Assembly (NCBI RefSeq): GCF_032062135.1
Contig: NC_092859.1
Location: 42,355,521 to 42,419,520 of the forward strand
Length of the DNA stretch: 64,000 nucleotides
DNA from: Pyxicephalus adspersus
Taxonomy: Eukaryota; Chordata; Amphibia; Anura; Pyxicephalidae
Reading direction: 5' to 3'
In this document: piece after piece, positions 27,601 to 36,736 of the stretch
Numbering within the stretch: position 1 is the stretch's first letter
Layout of the letters: each line of letters begins with the position of its first letter
The notes under the pieces: model-generated
Told to the model about the DNA's origin: nothing
Database searches by the model: none
Seen by the model: the letters and a program-made list of their open reading frames with translations, nothing else
Made by a program: the position numbers and the translations under genes

Positions 27601-30600
27601 AGTCCAGATGAGAAATAATAGGAGTGTGTACAAGGAGTTTGGTGGTCTCTGGGGACAGGTTGGGGGACAGGTTGTTTTGGAGATAAATTGTAAATACATG
27701 TCTTAACTACCCTTTTTTATTTATTTATTACAGTAAAACAAATATTTTGACAGCCAGATATTTCTTTTTCTTCCCAATAGTGTGAGTGCTTTATGTGTAG
27801 ATGGCACTGCGCCAATAGGTAGAACAAACTATGGGTAATTTCCTCAAATTATTTAGCAATTACTCTAAACAACCATGCAGCCATGGTTCATTAAAGTTGT
27901 TGTGTGTAGGATTTAAAACTTTATAGGCAATACTATAACTACCATTTTAAAGTGTTGTTGTTATAACATGGGTATCGGATGTTTCTGAGTATTTTAATTT
28001 GGTCAAAACTTTAAAAACTGTCATTTTGGTTTAGGGCTAGGGAACTAAATTATTTGGGGGCTTTTATATCTTGTTAAAGCTAATTAAAACATCCATTATA
28101 GCAGTGAGGTCACCTATATATTGGTGCAAGCCAATGGGAAGGGTTGAGATCTTTCTGGTGAAGTCTTTATTAGATATAAAGAACATTTGATAAGTAGCCT
28201 ACCTCCTTAAATATTAGCAATTGGTGGAATTGACCCTTTAATAAAATGCTTAGGGGATTGTCATCTCTTTCATTCCTCAGAAATGGTGCACAATTTTTTA
28301 CAATAAATGAAATCCTATTTATGTTTCATAGTCAGTGAATCCCAGTGGATTTAATGTAGTCTTTTTTTCACACTTATCATCAAAAATTGAGTTTTTATGT
28401 CAAAGTGAAAACAGATCTCTTGAATCTGCATTTTCTTTTTGCTAGCAAATGTTTTTAATCCTGGACAGATCCATTCCAGGTTTGCTGGATCACTCATTCA
28501 TTCACTGATGAAAGTGTATCTTCTGCAGCCTTGGAGAGCTTTAATAAATTAGGCCCAAAGTTAGATTTGCTTGGTAATTGAAAAGTGAACACATTGTTAT
28601 GTAGCCTTTTATTAAAAAAATACTTATGCTAGCACTGATATTAGTTAAAAAGGAAACTACAAAAATCATGTTACAAAATTACTTTATTTATTGGTAAATC
28701 TATTATTAGGGCAACCCCTTATCTAACCATTATCTGATTTTAAATCTGGTAGAATATTTAGTAATATATTACCAAGCTGGTAAATTAGATTGTTAAAATT
28801 ACAAATTAGGATATGCTTCAAGGATCTCTGAGTGGTATGAAAGGATATAAACAATTATGCTGCTCTAAACAGACTTTTAAAGGAAGTTTAGTTTATACTT
28901 GGCTTTCATATGGAAGTAAAGGTGTGAGTTCTGTGTATGATAATTTTGTACATATAAATAAATGTATAATAACCTATAAATTACACATCAGGTACCCCAA
29001 GTGTTATTATATGAAGCCCCAGGGCCTACCTTTTTTGCCTTTGAGCAGCTCTGCCCACATAACCTTCTTTGTCTAGCTGTTTAAGGTGTCTTGTGCATCA
29101 CTCTGTGCATCAACACACTGGTTGGTTGATGTTTCCTAAAAACTAGTGAAAAGTATTTTATCTGTATTTTTGTAAAATAACTGTAGCATCTGTCTAAGCA
29201 TTCAAGACTGAACCTTGAAATGCAAAAAAGGGGTACCTGCCCCAAACCCTCATTACTGTAAACAAGTTATGAACATGAAAATAAATTGGCACCTACATTA
29301 ATTACCAATTTTCATACTTGGTGGTGTGGGAAAAATCTTCAAATCCTAAAATATGAATCCCTTTATCTCAATTATATCCTATGTTCTGTTTATGTAATTA
29401 TGTTTTTTCTTTTAATTAGGATCATTTAATAAGGGCATAGCAGAAGGAGAAGTTGATCCTTCATTTGGGCCTCTTGAAGCACTACGCCTTTCTATTCAGA
29501 CGGATTCTCCTGTATGGGTTATTTTGAGCGAGGTATGTTGTTTTTATTTGCACTAAAATTTAAGTATTAAACTATCACTAGGGCTGTGACATTTTGAGAA
29601 TGTTTTCAGAGCACTATCTGTTAGACCCAATCAGAATAATTTGCTTTCTTCTACCCATGTACTATACAGTATTGGCCTTCAGATATTTTAGTGCTCCCTT
29701 CAGCTGTTTTACAAGCCTGTGTAGTTGAGGGATTCATTATCACTGAAGCATGTGAACAGCAGTGGGAGCCAGGACCTGCCTGCTGACTGGACAAATCAGA
29801 GACAGAGAAACACAGCTGTGGAGTTATCAGGGGAATAGCAAGAAGTACAAATGTAAGGAGAGTCCTGTCTATTAGGGAAAAACTAGGAATTGATTAAAAG
29901 AATGGGACTGTGCTAAATATCTGGAATAGACTGCTGCTTGAAAGTAAATTGGTAGAGAAGTGGCGTGACCAAAAGTCATCCCAGATGGTTGCAGGTGCAA
30001 GCACAGTCTACAGAGGCCTACGGAGCCGTGGACCGAAGCAATTTCTTTTCACACTCTCTCTGGATTGGACCGACAAGACTTCACAGACCACAATGGGCAA
30101 AAGGAAAGAAACATAGCAGTATCCTAGGCTCACAGATTGCTCCCCTGCAACTGAGCATCCAAGATGGCCCCTGTAACAACACTGCCTACCTCTCTCCCTC
30201 TGGCAGGGCTTCAATAGGTGATCCACCCTCCACAGCTTTTACCACTACAAACAGCCCGGCCAAAGTTAAACAACAACAAATTTTTTCTTACTCCAATCCA
30301 TAGGTGGGAGACCAACCATTTTTAACTAATCAACGCAAGCAATCAACAGACCCCATAGTTAAATACCCTTCTATGAATCAACCGACCTTTGATACCATGC
30401 TGATTTCTCTAAATGGAATATTGCATAAAGATTTAGTGCTAACTGATGAATAACTGCTCCTCCTTGTGGAGGATAAAATGAGTGAATTTGTTTTAGCTAG
30501 CTAGCTGACGCACAAGATTCTGTGAAAGAGGAACAAGTTCTTTTAAACATAAGTTTGTAGACCTAGAAGACAGATCTTGCCAAAATAACCTTAAAATCAA

Positions 30601-31759
30601 ACATTCTGATGAAATTATATATCTGAATTGATGGGGTACCACCTAAAATTGTTTATCAATATTACTGCCCTCAACACCTGAAAGTGATCTGATTTTAGAT
30701 CTCACAGGATTCTCAAACCTGCACACATATCTGACTGCAACCCCAGGGATGTCTTACTACATGTTCACTTTTTCCACATTTCCATAACTAAAGTCTTAAA
30801 AGACAATAAAATAGCGTACAGGTGGGGATTTCCAGTAAAGCTACTCGTCTTCAAAGATGGGAAAACAAATGTTAAAACAGCACCGAACTCTGGTATCACA
30901 CTGTTGGAATAATGGCGTTTGAAAATTCCCTCACTATAATCTCCCTCAACCCAAAAGAAATTTGGATCATCTCCCACCTGAATGAATGAAAAAATAATCT
31001 ACCTGTGGATCTCTCCCATTCTTTTTCTCCATGCCTTATTTTATTGAAACTTTATACGTTCAGGGATTGCTCTCTAGTACGTTGCCCCCACCTGTATCAG
31101 TTCTATCCACAACAGTACCAATGATACTTCATTCAATGATGATTCTATGTTTGAAAAGTATCCTTTTTTTATACTTACATTTGTTACCACACTGTTAATT
31201 TTTTTCAAAACTAAATTCCATCAAAAGAGTGACAACCTTCTTGGGAACTTTTATCACCTACTTTTTTATCTGGCTACTTCTACACAATACCAACTTCCCC
31301 ATCAATGTCTTGCATTATGTTGTTGAATCAGAAGTCCCATATTTAATTTTGTGTATTCCATATAACAGGTTTGTAGAGTATTTTCCTGAGAAGTCCAGTT
31401 GACACATTCAACACTGATAAACATCACCAAACATGCCAGAAATGCACCTGCAGTGAACATTGGTTGAATGTCAAATTTACTGTTTTTTAAATATACCCTG
31501 CATTGTTTGGATTTAGATTTTCCAACCTTGTTTAGCATGTGCCCCTATGATCAGCAGTAGACTGCTTAAAGAGACATATTTTAGATGAGCATTTTGAGAG
31601 CAGGAAGGTATTGACTTAAGCAGTGAGTTTTCACCAAAAATACAGTATCTTCTAGACTTTGTTTACTATTGTGTTTATTTGAACTTTGCTGTAATCTATT
31701 TTTTATTCTTATTGTTCATTCCTTCCCACAAACAGATATTTATTAAAAAAGCAGACTGA
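7165..31759 (+). CDS. MGAT4B: MGAT4B, C-terminal six exons (partial gene, N-terminus outside window)
   Basis: The enzyme adds a beta-1,4-linked GlcNAc to the alpha-1,3 mannose arm of N-glycans in the Golgi, starting the extra branch of tri- and tetra-antennary glycans. Six exons join in frame: 7165-7272, 7658-7851, 12981-13059, 26850-26937, 29420-29532 and 31736-31759, giving 202 codons including the TGA stop. The peptide contains segments such as [40 protein letters not shown] and [19 protein letters not shown]. From memory these fit MGAT4B better than MGAT4A ([24 protein letters not shown] rather than LHSSLSGKIQKLTDKD). The family is about 548 residues, so roughly 345 residues are missing to the left. 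The encoded part covers the end of the GT54 region and the C-terminal carbohydrate-binding lectin domain reported for GnT-IV. Introns are 385, 5129, 13790, 2482 and 2203 bp, enlarged by transposons. No internal stop or frameshift is seen. Confidence 0.95.
7658..7851 (+). CDS. MGAT4B: MGAT4B coding exon b (64 codons + 2 nt)
   Basis: The acceptor is 'tttcattcag' and the donor 'ag|gtctgt' (a GT donor with weak +3 to +5). The exon starts with Asp (gac), continuing [23 protein letters not shown], and ends at LRVER with the last Arg codon split 2/1. The part [20 protein letters not shown] matches the beta-sandwich start of the C-terminal lectin domain. A longer open frame (7580-7909) reads through both borders, but the flanking residues do not match the family, so the exon limits are set by the splice sites and by phase. 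Confidence 0.95.
8648..8965. other. Assembly gap (318 N)
   Basis: A run of 318 undetermined bases inside Tc1-like element A. The open frames spanning it are artefacts of the N run. Its length is plausible for the missing Tc1 sequence between the 5' end and the HTH. Confidence 1.
9071..9948 (+). mobile_element. U2 snRNA-headed insertion (unclassified retroposon)
   Basis: An 878-bp segment sits inside Tc1-like element A. From 9075 it reads as the 5' end of vertebrate U2 snRNA ('atcgcttctttgccttttga' then 'ctaagatcaagtgtagtacc'), about 45 bases with roughly five differences, including the branch-point-pairing 'gtagta' region. U2 similarity stops near 9115. The remaining ~830 bp is GC-richer than its surroundings and is unknown to me: no RT, tRNA or 7SL-like sequence. 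It ends in a short A-run ('cagaaaaaaa', 9939-9948) where Tc1 sequence resumes. The U2 start and A-tail suggest LINE-mediated retroposition, perhaps a U2-derived SINE or chimeric retrotranscript. Confidence 0.6.
9075..9115 (+). pseudogene. U2 snRNA 5'-end pseudogene segment
   Basis: About 41-45 nt match the 5' terminus of U2 snRNA, beginning exactly at its first nucleotide. The Sm site and the stem-loops III/IV are missing, and no proximal sequence element is visible upstream because the flank is Tc1. It is not a functional snRNA gene. Confidence 0.8.
9949..10366 (+). pseudogene. Tc1 transposase N-terminal fragment
   Basis: The reading [30 protein letters not shown] followed by [15 protein letters not shown] is the paired-like HTH and GRPR-type AT-hook of a Tc1 transposase, then a second HTH ([13 protein letters not shown]) up to KKPAQFWKN. 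One in-frame stop and a frameshift lie at the start (9969-9990). The catalytic domain is missing. Confidence 0.85.
10392..11130 (+). mobile_element. Tc1-like element B, internally deleted, with TA target site
   Basis: A 739-bp element is bounded by TA dinucleotides (10390-10391 and 11131-11132). Its ends are long imperfect inverted repeats: left 'cagttctgagcaaaa...' through 'aataatctggtc', right 'gatcagatgatttttatt' through 'caaagagggtatactttc'. The interior keeps only the transposase 3' part, with [16 protein letters not shown] and RAVHK..., i.e. the region with the third catalytic acid, broken by stops. The first ~60% of the transposase is deleted, so it is non-autonomous. Confidence 0.82.
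12514..12622. repeat. TATG/TA microsatellite
   Basis: Mixed (TATG)n and (TA)n tract of about 109 bp with a short 'ttaaatatgtatg' interruption. Confidence 0.95.
12830..12846. repeat. (TC)n microsatellite
   Basis: A 17-bp TC run, 134 bp before MGAT4B exon c. Confidence 0.9.
12981..13059 (+). CDS. MGAT4B: MGAT4B coding exon c (1 nt + 26 codons)
   Basis: The acceptor is 'ttgcttctgcag' and the donor 'gat|gtaagt', close to consensus. The first base completes the split Arg codon, then [20 protein letters not shown] and EILPFD follow. The [11 protein letters not shown] motif is the signature that separates MGAT4B from MGAT4A (SGNQEHPGD in the latter, from memory). NTT is a possible N-glycosylation sequon. 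It is separated from exon b by a 5.1-kb intron carrying the nested Tc1/U2 structure, and from exon d by the largest intron (13.8 kb). Confidence 0.95.
13330..14110. repeat. CT-rich (polypyrimidine-biased) tract with C20 run
   Basis: About 780 bp in which the plus strand is strongly enriched for C and T, with a run of 20 C at 13908-13927. Open frames here are low-complexity artefacts. It may be an old CT-rich repeat; no family is recognised. Confidence 0.6.
15622..15648. repeat. T13G14 homopolymer block
   Basis: Thirteen T directly followed by fourteen G. Confidence 0.9.
15958..16384. mobile_element. TIR MITE, family B, long copy
   Basis: The left end 'ggctgcgtacaaacgtgcaa' and the right end 'ttgcacatgtgtacctagcc' are terminal inverted repeats. 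Inside, short motifs such as 'gatcgtt' and 'caaacgat' recur in both orientations. At 427 bp it is the longest of three copies here. It has no coding potential. Confidence 0.78.
16499..16716. mobile_element. Foldback MITE, family A
   Basis: Both halves are present: 'acctgatttaataaagctt' at the left and 'tcttctacagcttaaagagc' near the right, with the 'accagatccatttcaggtt' centre motif. It is more diverged than the copies at 18091 and 43039. Confidence 0.7.
17095..17165. repeat. AT palindrome cluster
   Basis: The 10-mer 'agtttaaact' and its neighbours form nested palindromes ('actagtttaaa' and inverse) over about 70 bp. Could extrude as a cruciform. Confidence 0.8.
18091..18275. mobile_element. 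Foldback MITE, family A, well-preserved
   Basis: Left arm 'ggccctgatttatgaaagct' and right arm '...agctttcataaatcaggccc' are near-perfect inverted repeats of about 75 bp around a ~30-bp centre. It is one of the cleanest copies in the window. Confidence 0.85.
19759..19906 (+). mobile_element. L2-type 3' tail fragment
   Basis: The sequence has 'attgtaagatcttcagggca', 'atttaatgtacaatgctgtg' and 'taatatgttggcac', ending in an ATT/AAT repeat. It is the same tail as at 2011, with more mutations. Confidence 0.65.
21029..21840. mobile_element. Long inverted repeat (foldback element), arms about 340-400 bp
   Basis: The left arm begins 'aataatttaaaacaaacgaa' and the right arm ends with its complement 'ttcgtttgttttaaattatt'. 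Arms pair through landmarks such as 'tgtatgatgttgtattataa'/inverse and 'cacatgtatgaatcaaatgc'/inverse, to a short loop near 21379-21406. The right arm carries about 60 extra bases (21457-21512 area). The motif 'gcgaaacgcgttggg' (21523-21537) and its mutated inverse 'cccaatgcgtttcacc' lie in the arms. No coding capacity; I cannot name the superfamily. Confidence 0.8.
24963..25329 (+). mobile_element. tRNA-derived SINE with L2-type tail
   Basis: The head has pol III promoter boxes: A box 'tggcccagggg' (24972-24982) and a perfect B box GGTTCGAATCC (25016-25026). The body has the widespread vertebrate SINE core 'ctccccgtgtctgcgtgggt' / 'ggtttcctcccacatccc'. The 3' end 'gtacagcgctgcataatatg' / 'tggcgctatataaat' plus (ATA)n is shared with L2-like fragments in this window, as expected if that LINE supplied the retrotransposition machinery. 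Full length, about 367 bp. Confidence 0.85.
26320..26405 (+). repeat. Dispersed amphibian repeat fragment
   Basis: The stretch 'gagttacatagttagtcagg' followed by 'cataagtctatcaagttcaa' is a motif common in amphibian genomes. The fragment is too short to assign to a superfamily. Confidence 0.5.
26488..26817 (-). other. Unassigned 109-codon open frame next to MGAT4B exon d
   Basis: A minus-strand ORF that begins [20 protein letters not shown] and has a balanced amino-acid composition, unlike most chance frames here. No family is recognised. It ends 33 bp before the exon d acceptor, on the opposite strand. It may be a fragment of an unrecognised retrotransposon or retrocopy, or chance. Confidence 0.2.
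26850..26937 (+). CDS. MGAT4B: MGAT4B coding exon d (29 codons + 1 nt)
   Basis: The acceptor is 'gtttccttttag', the donor 'atag|gtaatt'. It reads [20 protein letters not shown] and then RTPDGYFQI, with the next Gly codon split 1/2. The SDKEAL..G block and the DGYFQIG block are family-conserved. The middle (REKPSKYHR) is the variable loop in this family. Phase fits both neighbours exactly. Confidence 0.93.
27033..27675 (-). mobile_element. L2-type LINE, 3' fragment with C-terminal ORF2 remnant
   Basis: On the minus strand an open frame (27440-27198) contains [20 protein letters not shown] followed by LKEHLK, the post-RT C-terminal motif of L2/CR1-like LINEs (RxAPxLWNxLPxxIR...FKxxLKxxL). Downstream on the same strand lies the tail with 'cagcactgcatattatgttg' and an (ATA)n end at 27033-27060. 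It is 5' truncated, antisense to MGAT4B, and carries an internal G-run near 27207. Confidence 0.75.
28439..28557. mobile_element. Foldback MITE, family A, right-half copy
   Basis: Only the right half is kept: 'tgctagcaaatgttttt' to 'taataaattaggccca'. Confidence 0.72.
29420..29532 (+). CDS. MGAT4B: MGAT4B coding exon e (2 nt + 37 codons)
   Basis: The acceptor is 'ttttaattag' and the donor 'gag|gtatgt'. It completes Gly and reads [20 protein letters not shown] then [17 protein letters not shown]. This is the most conserved stretch of the C-terminal domain and is nearly identical to mammalian MGAT4B from memory. The exon ends in phase 0. Confidence 0.95.
29533..31735 (+). other. MGAT4B last intron (2.2 kb)
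   Basis: Intron between exons e and f, mostly occupied by the L1-type remnant. Sequence 30960-31735 has no recognised feature, though its left part could be further L1 sequence. Confidence 0.85.
29940..30960 (+). pseudogene. L1-type LINE ORF1 remnant in last MGAT4B intron
   Basis: The plus strand, with frame breaks, reads like an anuran L1-clade ORF1: a start-like MGKRKE near 30093, then after several stops a C-terminal part [20 protein letters not shown] followed by [20 protein letters not shown]. The AYRWGFP(V/T)KL motif is typical of L1 ORF1 C-terminal domains. The element lies in the sense direction inside the 2.2-kb intron between exons e and f. It is inactive. Confidence 0.7.
31736..31759 (+). 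CDS. MGAT4B: MGAT4B terminal coding exon (7 codons + stop)
   Basis: After a 'cttcccacaaacag' acceptor the frame reads IFIKKAD and stops at TGA (31757-31759). The C-terminal EIF(L/I)KKAD ending is the family C-terminus, so this very short final coding segment is secure despite its length. The 3' UTR follows directly. Confidence 0.93.
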   Translation: MFIKKAD

Positions 31760-33040
31760 TCTAGTATGGACCAAGCTGCCACATGCTGCTCTGCCCTTGT
31801 TTCTTTACCTTAGTTCTGCTATTACAGGAGAATCTTGCAAGGTCAGTATTGGACAGAAGCATACATATTTGCCACATTATCCCAGGTGCAACAGAAGCAC
31901 CAAACTGGTTCTGTCAAGACTCCCAGAATGCTCCGCTGCTCATGAAGGGGCAGCTGTCTATGCCACTTGCCACCACCTCCTCCACCGATGGTGATGAGCA
32001 GAATCCCGGTGAGACTGTTTCCTCAGCGACCCCAAACCAACCTTGATGATCACATTCCCTTTGAAAGTGGATTTTATAAAAAAATGTCATCCTCCTTGGA
32101 AAGCACAAACTCAGTAAAATTTGGACACCAAAGCATTGCTTTCTGTATTGAGTATATATGTGGGAATGTTCTCATGTGCAGATGGATTTAATGGAGTGGG
32201 GATATAAGAAACAAAATTTCTCAAAAAAATTTTTGGTGTCTGATTTTTTTTTGGACCCTTCTAGCACTGAAGTAGTTCATGGCCTTTTGTTGAATATTTT
32301 CTGTGAGCAATGTAGACTACTTTGTTCTTTTGTTTGTTTACTTTGTCAATGATATATGCCATTCAAATCAGATACTCAGCAGGCCAGAAAACATTGTAAT
32401 TTTTAGCTGCTACACATCATTGTTCAATCCTATGGTTGAGATAAAGGGACACTAAACCTAAAATCCAAAGTTTTTTTGAGTATGAAAAACATTTTTAGAT
32501 TTCATGAAAACGTAGGTAAAGGCTCGTAAAAGAATGGTAAATACACGTATTATTGTAGTTTTTCATACAAGCATTGGTACTAGATTCAGCCTGTTCTAGC
32601 CTGTAATGGCTAATGATATTAGATATTAAGCTGTACATTATGTTACGTATGTTTTGCAATGTTTTTTTTATGCAAGCCAGTTTGTGTTTTAGGTTTAGTG
32701 AGCCTTTATGAAGTGTTTTGATCCAAGATATGGAAATGTCAATGACTGTTTCTAAGCTATCTTTTTGTGTAAAAACAGTTTGTTTTTAGGCTCAGATTCA
32801 TGCCTGCTATGTTCATACTACCAAATTGGTGCCACTAAATTGGTGCATTAAATAAATTAAAGCTGAACTTCAGATAAATGGCTAAACTCACTGATGAACA
32901 CGTGTATTTGCTGATTTTCTGTTTATCCAGAGATTGGCACACATCTTCCACATTGCACAACCAGACTCTGTTCAATTACTGGAGAACTGAACCATGAATT
33001 GTGGTAGAGGTGTATAAATCACAAGACTTTTAACAATAAA
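31760..33040 (+). other. MGAT4B: MGAT4B 3' UTR (extent uncertain)
   Basis: The untranslated tail starts after the TGA. Candidate AATAAA polyadenylation signals lie at 32851-32856 and 33035-33040; no closer canonical signal stands out. A T2-like MITE (32441-32709) lies inside this span, so the UTR either contains the MITE or ends earlier at a non-canonical signal. Transcript data would be needed to choose. Confidence 0.35.
32441..32709. mobile_element. T2-like MITE
   Basis: The left end 'ataaagggacactaaaccta' and the inverse of the right end ('ataaaggctcactaaaccta') are terminal inverted repeats matching over about 28 bp. The TTAAAGG-like termini and size (269 bp) fit the T2 MITEs described from Xenopus, with the first T of the TTAA mutated to A on both sides. 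It lies in the probable MGAT4B 3' UTR or just beyond. Confidence 0.7.
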
Positions 33041-36000
33041 TCCTTTGACAAAGGAAACCGTAAGTGCATATTTGGTGTTTGAGCATAGCAGTCTAAACAC
33101 GAGCCCACCTTAATGAAGAGGTAGCATAGAAGAATTTCTAACCCCAAATATTGAAACATCCTATGTCTAACAGAGTTATAGAGAGGGGTGGGCTTAGCAG
33201 AGAGTCAGACTGTTTTTTTAAGGAAAATGGTAGCTTTGGAAATAGCAATTTTTGGGACATAACCTGCATTTATGAATAACAAAAACATGTTAAGAACAGA
33301 TGGTCACTGGACACTGACCTATTTTACCAGCATTATGCACCAGTCGTGTTCTCTTTTTATAATGTTGTGGCACAAAAGCCGTTATTTGACTTTAAAATTA
33401 CCTCCTTCTTGACCCGAATGTTCAAACAACAATCTGCTGTATTGGACAAAAATAGATCATACTTCATATGTCATTGGTTTCTTTTATGTGTATCAGCAAA
33501 GCATATATATATTTCTGTAGAAAGAATTCTTTATTTTTTAAGTTCAGTGGTCATGTCTGTTTCACTCTACATCGTGTACCGTGAGTGCCTATGAAAAATC
33601 TCAGCAGCTCTCACATGCCAAAATATATAACCAAGATGGAGGGAACCAAGATTTTACTTCACCGATTTCTATGAGAACAATCAGATGTTTCAATTAGCCG
33701 ATGTTCCTTTTTCATAATGTTTTCCTCTTTTTATTCTTTTAAACTGTACCAGTTACACATACAACGTGGAGGCATTCCTTTTGTGGCAGGACTAGTAGTG
33801 GAGTGGATTTTTCAAGTAAGCAGTGATGTCACTAATTCCTAGTTAGAGCTAGGACACAGAACCTTATCCATATGCTATCTCCCTCTTGGGACATTTAGAT
33901 AGCCATGATCAAAATAGGTGGGCATATTATTGGCAGCCAGGGCAAGGGGTATTCTAGTGCTGCACCAAACATAAAAAGTGTTATTGCTGCTACTGAATGA
34001 ATGGGTCTAAATACAAATCCAGCCAAAAGAAATGTCTGCCTCCAGGTAAATTGTTCTTTTGAGTAAATGTTTATGTATATTTTGGTGGATGTTGGATTTA
34101 CGTTCTCAGAAAAGTTTTGCTAATTTTTATTTGGAAACTATTTAAAAAATGCCATAAATTTCCATTTCCTCTGTTATATACACTGGGATATGTGACAGAA
34201 ATTGTTGTCATTTGTATTTTTTATTGATTTCTCAAAATACATCTCTAAAAAGATAAAAATAAAAATTGTGCACTGTTACTATCTGTACTAGAAGCTAACT
34301 TTGTTGTCCTTTTAAATTATTTTTCATTACTTTTGATTGAATTAAAAATGGATTATTTTAGGATTATTTTCCTGTTTTATATTCTATGGCAAGGAAGAAA
34401 CTGTATGTGTTTTATAGAGAAGTTATCTTTCGGTAAAGTAAGGACAGAAAAAAAAGCTTAATGCTTTAAAAGAAAGATCCTGTGAAGATTCAGCTTTAAA
34501 ATGTGCCTGTCCCAGGATGTTCCTTTTAAATAGTAGCCATGTGTATGTTCTATATACTTTTATGTTGTCTCTCAGTAGTCACATTCATCAGGTAATCTAT
34601 CTTTCTATTTCTCGATTCTCTCACTGTCAGCAATGCTGAACTTTCCTCCTCTTTCCTGTGTAATTATCCCGTTCAGAGCTAGCAAAATGTCAAACGTATA
34701 TGAAGAAATATTGATATACAACTAGGAATATCAGTTTCTGCAAAAGTTGATGCAGGCAGTAAATGGTTAATTCTTCATTTGTTTACATTTGGATCTTTTT
34801 CAGGAAAGTCTGGTATAATATCTGTCTAACTGGGAATGATTGAAAATTATATATAAAACTATATAAATTACACCTGAGAGTGGAGGGGAAGTTTAAAGAT
34901 ACCTGTAATGAGAGAAACAGACATTCCGATCTCAGGTTTGATTTATAGATCAGCCATTCTGTAGTAATAGACAAGTGACTAGGAGTTAGTCATTGACAGA
35001 GGAGTTATGTTATAGTAGCCATTGAATGGAGGCCTAAACATACCTCCTTCTATCACACACACCAATATTTAGTAAGATTCTGGTGTTTTCCAGCTGCCAA
35101 AGTATCTTCTTTGTTTACATCTAGCAGCACCTGCAGAGTAAAGCCCTATAGACACTTACAGGGCAGGAGACTATGGGCCCATACAGTGCAGGCACCACTG
35201 CGTGTGAACAACAAAAAGGAGCCATGGCTGCAAATAAAAACCAGGCTCTTAGTAAATACAATTGCTTAGAGGGGGAAGGACTTTAGATAAGGGTAGGGAT
35301 ACAGAATATATGTACTGTCTGATTGTGCAGTTATCCTTTAAGACCTGCTATAGTGCCGTTTATTGAGATGGCAGCACCATTAGGTCAGCACATGGAAATT
35401 GGTGTATCAGGCAGAGTTGTCTCTCAGTGCCTTGAAATAATGCTGCAGTTCTCATCAAACTCTTTCACTGCCAGAAGAGTTGACATCAAGTGTATATAAA
35501 TCCAAACCAAAATGTGTATTTCCTGTGGGAAATGACAGTGGTCACCAGAACAAATAGTGAAATTAATTTTTTTTTCCTTGCAGACACAGACAGCTACAAT
35601 ACCTGTTGGGTTCAAACTCAACTACCCAAAAGTGAAAAAAATCTTTTTGACCTTCAGAACACTGATTTCACTGATTGTTTCACATAGGGGTGTATTTATA
35701 AATGTTCCTGTCAATTTACTGTAAATTCACGCATAATTTTTGCTTATTCATATAGCATTTTACATTGTAACAGCTGAGCACTTTAACAGTTGGCAGAATG
35801 AGTCATTGTTTTAATAGGAACTGAAATGAGGAGTTTAGGGAGATTCTAACACTTGTCAGCAATTTTCAGACAAGTAGACAAGGGGAATCATATATAAGTA
35901 GAGCCCATAGAGTGAACATTGTAACTGGAACATAAAAGGATATAAAATCTGAATTTTACAATTGCCATCATAGTACAAACAGATGCTACTTCTGTTTGTG

Positions 36001-36204
36001 TGATACATTTTTCAAACAGAATGTAAAGAAAAAAGTAGACACAGACTGTAAAAAAAAAAAGTAAAACTGAGTTTTCACCTTTACATATTTCATCCAAAAC
36101 TACAATATTTTTTAAATGTGCCTTTATTTATAGTTTAATGTATCTTTGTTCACATGACAAGTTTTATATTTGCAGATAGAGAACTCAAATACTTACCATA
36201 GCTT
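33041..36204. other. Intergenic DNA without recognised features
   Basis: AT-rich sequence between MGAT4B and the first hAT-like element. No coding motif, RNA gene or clear repeat is recognised. Confidence 0.5.
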
Positions 36205-36503
36205 CCACGTGGGACTGAAAGGAGGGGAGGGATTTCCCTCCAGGGAGCATTCCCTATTTACCGCAGGGGTGGAAGTGTCAACGCCGGCTGTGATAAATAG
36301 TGGAGCCACAGCAAGGAGGGGGCATCAGGGCTTTGGCGGCTCCAGTAGTTCCTAACGCCCCCTGGCCAATCCGCTGGCAACCGCGGCTCCGGGGCCATGG
36401 GTTGCCGGCCGTCATTAGGCCAGCTCAGCCAGGGGACGTTAGGCCAGAACGAACTACCGGCTAGGCCGTATCTTGCCTAAAGGCCGGAGTTTGCTGACCC
36501 CTG
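36205..36503. mobile_element. hAT-like MITE, left end uncertain
   Basis: A GC-rich 300-bp block that ends 'ggagtttgctgacccctg', the typical right terminus of hAT non-autonomous elements whose left end is CAGGGGTC. No matching left terminus is visible near 36205, so the element is probably 5' truncated. Confidence 0.6.
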
Positions 36504-36511
36504 CTCTAGAC

Positions 36512-36736
36512 CAGTGTTTCTCCAGAAGTTCCTTGAGCAGTTTGTGACTCTCAGGTCAGTTAAACTGACACCAATGATCTTTTTTCCCACCAGCCAAGAA
36601 TGTAAAAGAAATTCGTCCAACTGACCACCTCTATAAGAAAATGTGAGCTGTGGATATAGTAGTTATATAGTAGGGGTTCCCTGAAGAGATGAAAGCTTTT
36701 TGGGGTTCCTCATGTTAAAAACGTTGTGAAACACTT
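36512..36736. mobile_element. hAT-like MITE
   Basis: The left end 'cagtgtttctccagaagttc' and the inverse of the right end ('aagtgtttcacaacgttttt') are inverted repeats. The 8-mers flanking it, 'ctctagac' (36504-36511) and 'ctttagaa' (36737-36744), match at 6 of 8 positions, fitting a decayed hAT target duplication. It directly follows another hAT-like terminus. Confidence 0.65.

Larger units (their letters stand above)
26938..29419 (+). other. MGAT4B intron (2.5 kb)
   Basis: Intron between exons d and e. Besides the LINE and the MITE fragment listed, 27676-28438 and 28558-29419 hold no recognised feature. Confidence 0.85.
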
